Assembly (NCBI GenBank): GCA_911728455.2
Contig: OU452224.1
Coordinates: 3,968,001 to 4,032,000, forward strand
Length of the DNA: 64,000 bases
Direction of reading: 5' to 3'
Source of the DNA: Marthasterias glacialis
Lineage: Eukaryota; Echinodermata; Asteroidea; Forcipulatida; Asteriidae
Part shown: piece after piece, positions 25,501 to 37,500 of the stretch
Position numbering within the stretch: the first letter of the stretch is position 1
How the letters are laid out: the number at the start of each line of letters is the position of its first letter
The notes under the pieces: generated by a model
The model's input: only the letters and a program-made list of their open reading frames with translations
Database searches by the model: none
What the model was told of the DNA's origin: nothing
Translations under genes and position numbers: made by a program

Positions 25501-28500
25501 AACGTTCATGGTATTTGCGCAGACTTACAGGACCTAGAAAAGCACAGTCCGCTCAGAGCAGAAAGGACTCATAATACATACACGCACAATGGGGTACAAG
25601 TCCTTACTTCTGTGAGCAGATTGGGTCTTTCTAGGTCCTATAAGTCCTTTCTGCTCTGTACCGACTGGGTCTTTCTAGGTCTTACAATGTATAAGTCCTT
25701 TTTGCTCTGAGCCTACTGGGTCTTTCTTGATCCTATGAGTCCTTTGTGCTCTGAACCGACTGGGTCTTACTAGGTCCTATAAGTCCTTTCTGCTCTGAGC
25801 AGACTGGGTCTTTCTAGGTCTTACAATGTATAAGTCCTTTTTGCTCTGAGCCTACTGGGTCTTTCTTGATCCTATGAGTCCTTTGTGCTCTGAACCGACT
25901 GGGTCTTACTAGGTCCTATAAGTCCTTTCTGCTCTGAGCGGACTGGGTCTTTCTAGGTCCTATAAGTCCTTTGTGCTCTGAACCGACTGGGTCTTACTAG
26001 GTCCTATAAGTCCTTTCTGCTCTGAGCGGACTGGGTCTTTCTAGGTCTTACAATGTATAAGTCCTTTTTGCTCTGAGCCTACTGGGTCTTTCTTGATCCT
26101 ATGAGTCCTTTTTGCTCTGAGCCTACTGGGTCTTTCTTGATCCTATAAGTCCTTTCTGCTCTGAGCCTACTGGGTCTTTCTAGGTCTTATAAGTCCTTTC
26201 TGCTCTGAGCCAACTTGGTCTTTCTAGGTCCTATAAGTCCTTTTTTGGTCAGAGCGGACTGGGTCTTTCTTTTTTTTATCTTTTTTTTAATGGAAGTCAC
26301 TAGACACACAAGGCATGTAAGCCACTCGAGGTGTGGGCTACAAATCAACTGTTTTATCCAGGGGCCATTGCCACCTACTCCTGGGCTGAAACAGGGTTAC
26401 CCCCTCTACAGTCCGTAAGGATGTAGGCTTGGGTATCATCCATCAGAAGCCTGGCTGGTAGAGCAGAAGGCTCTACCTCCCCAACTCTTACGAAGCAATA
26501 GACCGATTGCGCGACCTACTTCACGTGACCCCTGTTGGGTTAAAAATGTAAACACACACGACATCCTCCATAGAAAAGGGTGGTACGGTACACGATGATT
26601 AATGCATTTAGTTAATTCGATCGAGACTTTTTTTGCTCGAAATCTGTGAAACATATTCCAGAATTTGTACCAAAGACCTTCAAGTGGCTGAATAAAGCCA
26701 GTAAGGACAATTCCAGCACGTCTTGAAAATTGTAAAAGTACCGTATAAATGTGCATGATGTGTACAGCGCACGACGGAACGTTAGGCCAGACGACTGCGA
26801 TCGCCACACACTTTTCAACACAAAAATTTCAAAGTTTTGAAGCTGAAATCCTTCAAAGAAATTGCTTTCCAAAACTGTGTGATTCCTTTGCCTATTTGAA
26901 ATTCTGCAAGGCTAGGTATTAATGCTCACTTTTCCAACGTTGTTTATCCTTTTTTAACAGTGATTTAGGCCAACATTACACCGCATGCAAACATTGTCGC
27001 GCAATCGGTCTATTATGGTTAAGCGCTTACTAAACATGCTAAAGGACACAAGTGTCATGACCGGGGACATCGAACCCACACTCTGATTTCTCAGCCACCA
27101 GAGCTTGAGTCCGACGCACTAACCATTCGGCCACGACATGTTCTATAAGTCCTTTTTGCTCTGAGACCAGTTTTCTAGGTCCATGTAAAGCTTTGTCTCC
27201 TCTGAGCTGAAGTTCTATAAAACGGGCAACGGTCTCAACAACTCTCATAGCTTCATTAAAGACCTGTGTATTTGTACACATGTACATTATACATGCACAA
27301 GTTATATTGAGGCTTTTACAACAACATGGTTTTTCTGATTTTAGTGCATGGCTGTTATTTTTCTATTGTTAACCATGTAAAAGTAAACTCTGGTAAACAT
27401 TTTGGTATAATTTCCAGCGACAAAATCACAGCTTTCAATGTCATGCGGACAGAGGTTTTTTTTAATGACCGGGCTATAACCCTTTGATGTATTCCAATAA
27501 ATTGATTTGAGATTCTTTTATTGTCAGCCCGCAAACAATGCAAATAATGCAAGGCGCTGGAATTTTTAAAGGAACATATTGTACAGTGAATAAAAACACA
27601 CCACTTGTATTGCTTTATTGTTACAAAACGTAATGTAGTGTAAGCCTACTTTGTGTAAAGTTGAATGTACTTGTTTACAGACGTTGTGCGACAACTTCCC
27701 AATGGGCATGCTCCCAAGTTTCCCTTTCAGCAATTGTTAAAAAAAAAAAAAAAAAAAAAAATGAACCTTGCTGTTCCTTCCTCTACGGGTAAAGTGCCAA
27801 CCACATGAAATATGTACTACATGTACAAGTCTTCTTCCTCAATTCTTCTCTCAGTGTTTCGCTTCAGTTAATGACACCGAAGAAACCACAAACACAAGAT
27901 AGGACACTCTGTGTAGAAACATGAAACGCAAAACGGGTGCGCCCGCTGTTGTTAGGTAGGTAAAACCAAAGATCATTTGCGCAACAAGTAGGACCTACTA
28001 AATGGAAAGACTTCGGCTAAACGATCCCACCAACTAAAAAAGGGTGAAGGCAGATCGAAATTTGGTGTTTGGTCATAAATTGTGCTAATATTCCTAGCAA
28101 AATTGACACATGGGGAAGGGCGCCATCACGCCGTAAATAGGTCAAAAAGGCATCACATCTGCTACCGTGCAAAACGGCACAAGCATCCTATCTTGTTTTT
28201 ATAGTACCTTTGCTGACACTGTCACTGCACTTGGTCTTAAATTACTTTTTTTATATTTGCTAAGCACAACTTACTCTTGTTCTACTATTCGCTACTACGG
28301 ACCTCACTTGTGGAACTCTCTCAGTTGAGCTCTAAAAATAAAATCCACTGAGGGTTGCTTCAGGCATGCCTACAAAAGAATACCTTCTATCCCATTATTT
28401 AACTTAGAGTCTTCCCTCTCGGTTCAGTTTGCCTCCTTGCCTTTATAGCCCCAGCTCAACATTGGTAAGAAGAAAAAACTTAAATGTTCACAGATTTACA

Positions 28501-31500
28501 TACCTTACATGGTATAAAGATAGATGGTAGAGAACTTTCCTCGAAATATTTCTGCCTGAAGTGTTATTGTTTTTTAAATAATAAATGAAATGATATCCAA
28601 AATTAGTTCTTGTCTCAGTGAGACGAAAACTTTGCCTATTGACCCCTTGCACGCACGTCACACGCGCCGACTGTGCCACGCTCACCATTTTGGTGGTCAA
28701 TAGGTTTACATGTAAACTCCGCATCTCCTAAAAAGCGCTCTTTCCCGAATTAATCAGTGACATTGACCACCAAAATGGGGCAACCAAGATTATTGTGATG
28801 ATGACGTCAGGTGAAATGGGTCAATAGGAATGCATACAAAAATGCATTTTTACCGTTTTCTCGCAAATGAAACGACAAAATGAGCTGGCATTTTCACAGG
28901 TTGGTTTTATTACAAATATCTTGATTTGTGCAAAGAAGGGAAGTATTTCCAGTCAGTTTACCAATGTTGAGCTGGGGCTTTAACGAGGCTGTAATATTGT
29001 ACAAGGCATTGGGAAAAGTTCAACAGCGAACACAATCAAGGTTGTACCCAGTGGGGTACATCCCTCATGCTCCCCCATCTGAGCACACATTAACACGTAC
29101 ATGATCGCATCTTTGCAGCACATCACATGATCAGTTCTTGACCACTGACAATTCACAGACTATAACCGTGGTATAACAAACCTCCCTGAAAAACTTCCTG
29201 TATCAAATCATAGAGCAGAAAGTATTAAATTTACTTCCTGAATCCAGAGCTTTGATTTTATTCATTCGATTATTTACTTATTTATTATGAGTGATTGATT
29301 GATTTTTATTATTATATTTAATTAAATTTTTAATTTTTATTTTTATTTTTTTTTTGGGGGGGGGGGGCAGGAAGGGGTAAACATGGTAAAAGAGAAGATA
29401 GTATCGTACGTGGACAAATCTGTTGTGTTAGAACCCTGTCTCCTCAATACACACTGGTTCACTGGAATAGGCCTACATGTACATGTACAGTGTACTTGGC
29501 AACAACTGAAGGCTCCCTGGTGACTGACTATGTGAGTCTCAAGTGTACTTGTCAAACCATAGAGATGTAAGAACTAGAGGGAGTACGAAACCATGCGGCA
29601 CGGCCCGACAAGGAGCATTTTTGAACCATTGAGAAACTGGCGCGGACTATTCATTTACACTGGTTACTCATCAGTCTATGCAGTAACCATTCTCTAAGTG
29701 GACATTCATATACTGGAGTTCCGTGCGTGACATCACGAGTGCTCCCTCTAGTTCTGATATATGACTCTATGATTCAAACATTTGTGGGACCAGTTGGTCC
29801 CATGCACATTGCTTTATCATGTGAAGGAACAAAAGCACAGGTTTCAACGGACCCTAATTCATGTAATTTGCAAATGTGCACGAGACTTGCACGGTCTATT
29901 GCCTCTCTCAGTGATTGCTTGTGGCCAATGGCATTACTTCTGGCTTTATAGTCACGGAGGCATTGCCTCTGTTGCCCTTGGTACTCCTTGACATGTTCCA
30001 ATAGAAATTGACAACTTCCCATAGAGCTATTCATAACACACCTCTCCCTGGTTCTTTATCCTGATTGGCTGAAACACGGTCGCGTGGGATAAACTAATAT
30101 AGCCTAGTGCATGAAATCTGCACCACACGCACCGCACGTGCTTCATTTGGGGGAAATAGTTCACAAAGCGGGAAATAGTTTCAAACACCCAAAAACTATT
30201 GACTGGTAAAGAGCGCCCTCAAGAGAACAACGGCGTCTGCGGATCGAGAAGAATCTCCGGCCAAAAAAATGCGATTTACTCTTCTAACAGACATTTTGGA
30301 CTGAGGTGTGTTATAAAACACATATGGACTGGCATTATTCGGGCCTCAGGAAATAGGACCCTCTCCTGGTCACTCACAGGCCCTCGGGTTGCATAGACGT
30401 GCACTATTTCCCTCATTGCCAGTCCATATGTGTATAATATATTGACTAGAGCGCTAACTCTACATTGTATATTATATATGCACAACCGTTTTGAAGTCAC
30501 GCTGCACGCAGACATGTGTAGTCATTGAGTGTTATTAAAGAAAAATTTTAATTTTCAAAGAGCATTTGCCCGCGAGTATTCTGCATGTCTTGCGCGCGCC
30601 CGTGTACGGCTGCATGACGCAGCTCAAGCACGCGTCACACTGCGGCTTGAAAGTGGACGCGACGATCAAGGGATGAGACAGGCTGGCACCATAGAGATAG
30701 CTCCATGGCCGGTATTGACAAGAAATAATAATTTTGACTGTATAAAGAAGTCAAGAAAAGAATATAAATAAATGTATATATCGTGAACCTTAGCCAGTAG
30801 GCTAAATGTCTCTTTTATAAAAAGGGCCTTCTTCTGTCAATCTTTGAGTAAATGGTGCAAAGTTCTTCCCTTCACTGCAGAAAATTAAGCGATGCAAGAA
30901 ATAATAAAAAAATGTCACGGCACGTACGTTCAAACGCGCATGAGACGTACAACACGAGCGCATGCAGTACTAGATACGCGTGCGCTGAGGTTTAACTGAT
31001 TGAGCGTCTTATTTCTGGTATACATGTAAGTGATTCCATAACGTAAGGAAAAGGAATAAAGCAGTGGTATGCAAATAGCCGTAACCCAGCCGTACAAGTT
31101 TTCTATAGGTTTGTACACAAACATGGATGCTCCCAGGCAAACAGTGCTAGCGCTCGAGCTCTATGCAACTTCCTCATAGAGGTGAACTTTATCCAGAAAA
31201 AAATCCCTTGGCGCAATTGCCCTTTCAAGAACGAAGCAATCCGGCCTGTTACTAATGTACAAATGTATGAGGGGTGCACAAAATCTATTATTATCAATTA
31301 TCATGTAAGGCCAATTGACCATTGTGCATTAACTCTAACCAACCCAAAACCTTCAATTGCCTTTTCTCCAAATAGAAGGATTTGGATGGATATGGGGTCA
31401 TTAGGCCACTGCAGCAGAGAAGGATCCAGAAGGATTTGGGTCATAGTGTGCTTCTGCTGTGGAAGGATTAAGCAGGAATTAGGCTATTGGGCTGTATTTG

Positions 31501-34500
31501 ATGCAGACGGATTTAGAAGGATTAGGATCATATGTGATTTTGCTAGAATGGGATACTCATGTAGTAGGAATTGGGTCATATGCAATTTGGCTAAAGTGGA
31601 AACTGGAAACATAAATATGATATGAAACCAAAACAGATCATCATGGGCTGCATCAGACATCCTAATAAAAATTAGCTCACTCACCAAAATCATTTCAGAA
31701 AAAAGATTTAAAAGGAATGGGAGACTTTTGAGACGTTAGCGGGCGCCCCAGTATAGCCGGTCCTTTTCTATAATGAGAGCAAGAGAAGAGGACCGGTTAC
31801 TGGGGCGCCCGATAACGTCTCACAAGTCTCCCATTGGGTCATATGCCATGTGGATGAAATATGGAAGGATTTCGAAGGTTTTGGCTCGATGGTCTTTTTA
31901 CCCTCTCAAGACTGAAGGATAGTGTAGGACTTGGGCTGTGTGTGAGCATATGGTCTTAGTTAGTTAGGGTTTAAGTTCTTTGCCTCAAGCATAGTGCAAA
32001 ACAACGTACACAAGTCACTGAACATTTGATCCACACACACCATATTGCGTCATTTTTGTATTGTAAAAGACGCCATATAGTGAACACTCCAAGGAATGTT
32101 TGAAATGAACAGTAGGGAGAGGTGGCCTTTACCTTGGGTAAAAGTGCTCTGGCCTCAACCATGGAGGAAGGAATCTCCATGGACATAAGAAAACAAAACC
32201 AAATTATCGGGCTGGATTACTTTTATCAACACATTGACAAGGTTTTAAAAACACGAAAAAAACTGTTTTACAGTGTTTGCTGTGGTGAGGAAATGTTCAC
32301 AACTTTATGACTGCAACGTTTGTTTCAATACTAGAATTGGAATTAACACAGCATGTATGCATGACCTCCAATTAGACTTGACAGAGTATGCACAGTGCAG
32401 TTAATATAAACGAGTATGAGGAAAAGACTCGGTCAAATCTACTTGTGTTTACATTATGGATCGGCCAAGATAATTTCTGACATTCCTTGGTATTTTAATC
32501 AGTGCTGGTCTTCAGGTCTTGGCAGACATAATGACAAATGATTGCGTGAGTGCGGCGATCAGAAAATATCTTGCACTATCCTTCCTCTGTGCATTCTCTG
32601 CATGAAGCACAGCTCTTCATTCTCACTCACAATGGCCCAGTTTCATAGAGAGCTGCTTACCAGAATATAGTTACCAGCCAAAATACCATTCCACACGTAC
32701 AATTTGTGGCTGGTATCCTACTTATTTTTGCTTAGCAGAAAATTCCTAAGCAGTACTTGCTGCTTAGGCAGCTCTATGAAATTGGGCCCATTTCTTATCT
32801 TCAAATGCCGTCATTTTTCAGTACTGAGTTCTGAAAGAAATATTCTTCACGCCATCCTTGCACGTCCAAGCAATGATGCCACTCCAAATGTTTCATTTTG
32901 CTTGACAGTCTTTTGAGTTTTAATGTTTTCCCATATCGTTTTAAATGTTATTCTTTACTGCGCAATTCTGCCAACTTACACAACGCAATTAGGTTTCCTT
33001 ATTTTGCTTGCATATTGTACATGCACTGGCAATGAGGTCACTGTTGAGTGACCAGCTGGGCCCAATTACATAGAGACGCTTATAAAGCCACAGCTCAACA
33101 ATGGTACAAAAAAACATAAATGTTCACAGATTTACATAATACATGTACCTTACATGGTATAAAGACAATAATAATAATAATAATAATAACAATAATAGTT
33201 TACATTTATCATGCGTCATGTCTGTCATAAATGACACTCCTGGCGCCGAATTATCAAATCAGGTGGAGATTGTTACAAATGATTTATAGGAGACGAAGCG
33301 ACCATAATACAACACCTTGAAAGGGATACAAGTTGAGGTGGCACATATTGCTGCCAGACCATGGTAGAAAACTTTCCTTGAAATATTTCTGCCTGAAGTG
33401 TTATCGTTTTTAAATAACACGAATAACACATGAAACAAGATTCAAAAATAGTTTTCGTCTCAGTGAGACGAAAACTTTGCCTATAGGAACGCGTACATAA
33501 ATGCTGAGTGCATTTTTACCGTCTTCTCACAAATGAAACAACGAAATGAGCTAACATTTTAACAGGTTGGTTTTATTGCAAATATCTTGATTTTTGCAAA
33601 AAATGGAAGCATTACAGTCATTTTACCAATGTTGAGCTGGGACTTCAAGCAAAAAATATTGCTTAAAAATGTCCTGCTAAGCAAACATTAGCAGGAATAC
33701 CAGTCACAGACTGTACATGTGTGATAGTGCTGTGGCTGGTAACCTTATTTTGGTAAACATTTTTTGTTTGTGCTTAGCTACCTTTTGTGCTTTTAAAAGC
33801 AGCTCTATGACATTTGGGCCCAGAAGATGATCTTCTTCTGGGCCCAATTTCATAGAGCTGCTTAAGCAGACAATATTGCCTAACAATTTGCTGCTTAGCG
33901 AAAATGAGCAGGATACCAGTCACAAATTGTACATGTAACATGGTATTTTGGCTGGTAACCTTACACTGGTAAGCATAATATTTTTTTGCTTAGCAAGTTT
34001 TTTATGCTTTAGCAGCTCTATGAAATTGGTCTCTGGTCACTCTCAGGCCTGAAGGGAGATATATATACAGACATGCCCAAAGATTATACATGAAGAGCGC
34101 CGTACATGTAGGCGCAAGATGGGCAACTCTGGCTGAAATGTGAAATCTCACTCGATGCCATTTCGGCAAGTGACTCTATTGATACAACACTGATACGTGC
34201 AGACCAGTGTAGACAATGACAATTGCTATCAATGGGAAACACAGGCATTCACTTGCCGAAATGATGCCCATGCAAATTTCCCTTTCCAACAGTAGATAAA
34301 GGCCCAGTTCCCCATCTTGCGCCTACTGCGCTCTATAATCTTTGGACATGCCCTAGTGACCGAACTACGCCAGTCCGTATGCCATGTGTGTTTTACAACA
34401 CATCTCATGAAAAAGAACTGTTTCAATTCAACAGTTTACTTCATGAGTTATTCAACAATAAGCAACTCAACAATCAAAATGAACACTCTTAGTTTTCTAG

Positions 34501-37500
34501 ATTCAATTTTGTAGTTGCTGTTAAATCTGTTCACAGCGTGGATGTCATGACAAACGAGCAATATCTTACCGCGTGTCTTGTTCACACTGGCGCAAATTTA
34601 ATGCACTGGCCTAATATTACTGAACCCCACATGGCAAGTGCAGTTAGCTTGGAAAGGCCCTGAATCGTACAAGGTCACTATTTTTGTAAATAAAGTTGAC
34701 ATGGTCAAGGCTGGATTGTTATGTTGTAGTGTGAAAAGGTCAGTCAAACGGCCAAACTTGGACCGTGTCCAATCTGGAGACTGTCAAAACGCCTGTATAG
34801 CTTTGTTATAACGTTTACTGTACACACTAAGCTCAGTAATCTCTATTGACCAGAGTAGCGTTGATTCATAGCTCTGTGGTTGACTCATCATCATCCACAA
34901 AGTGATTGGTTCCTCAATCAACAACACATTACACAGCAAGCACATCCCAATTCAATGGGATTCAAATGAAGGAGTAAAGAGTGGTTTATCAATTAACCAA
35001 ACACACCATTGATACAAGGAGTTGGGTAAATACAACGTATTTTCAGATCCTAGCCAATAGACCGATTGCGCGACCCGCGTCACGTGACCCCTGTTGGGTT
35101 AAAAATGTAAACACACACGTAATCCTCCATAGGAAAGGGTGGTACGGTACACGGTGATTAATGCATTTAGTTTATTCGATTGAGGCTTTTTTTGCTCGAA
35201 ATCTGTGAAACATATTCCAGAGTTTGTACCAAAGACCTTCAAGAGGCTGAATAAAGCCAGTAAGGACAGTTCCAGCAAGTCTTGAAAATTGTAAAAGTAC
35301 CGTATAAATGTGCACGATGTGTACAGCGCTCGACGGAACGTTAGGCCAGACGACTGTGATCGCCACACACTTTTCAACACAAAAATTTCAAAGTTTTGAA
35401 GCTGAAATCCTCCAAAGAAATTGCTTTCCAAAACTGTGTGATTCCTTTGCCTATTTGAAATTTATGCAAGGCTAAGTATTAATGCTCACTTTTCCAACGT
35501 TGTTTATCCTTTTTTTACAGTGATTTAGGCCAACATTACAAACAAAATAACAGACGGGTGGCTACATAATAGTCGTCCGACGCCGGTAGTGCATGGCTTA
35601 AAAAACCTCTTTTCAGAAGAATTCTGTTAAATTATGAAACAGAGATGTGATTTAAATTAATGCCTCACCATACTACTTTAAATAAAGGGGCGGATTAACT
35701 AATTAATCGCTTAACGAAAGTATAATCGACTGTTTTCGAACTCACTCTGTGTCACGGCCTATCTCTTTACACGTATTTTTTCACCAGCTGTATGACGTCA
35801 TCCCCGATAGGGGGTCACGTGATCGCATGTAAACATTGTCGCGCAATCGGTCTATCGACTAGGATCTGGGAAAAGAGTCTAAGTTTGTTGAAAATCAAGC
35901 AAAGTGCTGAAACTGTTCACTTCTACTTGTAATGATGGTGGCTTTAAACACTAGTAGGCCTACCTGGCAAATGGAATTAACTACAACTGTACAAGCTTAG
36001 TTTCTAAAATCCTGATACTGGTACAGTTAATGAAATAATCTACATGTGTACATTGTACACAATGATAAACACAAACTTGAATGAACTGTGTAATTAATAC
36101 ATTATGGCGTGTCGTGGCCGTGCAGAAAAGAACACCAGACTCAAGCTGTGGTGTTTCTGATCGGCAGAGAGTGTGGGTTTGAGTCCCGGTCTTGACACTT
36201 GTGTCTTTAACACCTTGACTGCCATGCATGATTTCACATCGCATTCCCATTTGCCGAGTGTTATGCGCATGCGCGCATACTGAATACATGTAGGTACTAA
36301 CTTAAATAATTTGAACATAAACCTCTTATAGAAGCATGTCCTCACCACTGCCAGCAGTGTATTTGTTGCGCCCTCAGTGATGCCAGTATATTTTATTTAC
36401 AATGCAAAGACCTTTCATTCACTACGAGTATACTCGTAGTGGCAGCAAGCGGAACACCTGTTAGTACGAGTATACTCGTAGTTGACAGTCAACGTGTTAA
36501 GCAAGACACTTAACCATTATTGCTGCGTCCTTCGGATGGGATGTAAAGCATGGTTACTCACGTTACGGTTACTCATGTTGCTTTGCAACATGAGTAACTG
36601 TGAATACTCAGTAACTGTGAATACACAGAAAGGGCATTTAAACTAACTAACTAACCTTATAGCCAATATTTGACATGTCAAAGCACAGTTTTTCTTTTAA
36701 ATTCTCAACCAATCTAAAATAAAAAGTTCTCCATTTTTGTTCTAAGGATTGTGTAATATGTTCTGTCCAAGACCTGGAGGCTCTCACTTTCGTTTGAATA
36801 CTACACTGGCGTCCTGGACATGAGGGGCCATTTCTGGGGCGGGAAAATTTCAGAGCTCCGTAATCCAAATCTCAGCTGTGAGAAGCTACAAATCTCACCG
36901 GACTAACACTCCATTGTTTGTGTGTTTGTTTGTTATTTGTTTGATCGTTTGTTTGTTTGTTTGTTTGTTTTGCTTGCTTGCTTTCCTGTTTGTTTAAATG
37001 TTTGTTTGCTTGTTTGTTTGTTTGTCTGTTAGCTTGTTGTCAGTGTAAATTGTTTTTTTTTTTATCCAGGTCGGACTGTCACACCTCTTAGTGACAGTGC
37101 AGGCACTTTTGTCAGTCCTGCCAAACCTGGATTGTTGATGTCTCTTCTGTTTTTCTCGGTCTTGTTTGTACTTTGCAATCCCCATTTATCCCCATTTCTT
37201 TCTTTTTTTTTCTTTCTTTTTTTTTTTTTACTGCCTTTTCCCTTTTTTATTTTGATGTACATGTATCCCTTTTTTACTGCCTTTTACCTTTTAATTCTAG
37301 TGGTTTCCCCCTTTTTAATCTTTTTAAGTCTAATATTATAAAATGTTCATTTTTTTATATTCTTGTATTTTTTTGTGAAATTGCCGAATAAATTATAATA
37401 ACAATAAGAATAGACATGGCCCAACCCGTTCTTGTTTGTTTTTTATCAATACTATACATTGTAAGTACACGTGTACATGTGTGCACAGGCCTTCTGACAG

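Noticed and set aside
26436..26872. Minus-strand frames also present at 35099-35431
   Set aside because: Conserved because both are copies of one MITE; stops and lack of transposase motifs argue against coding.
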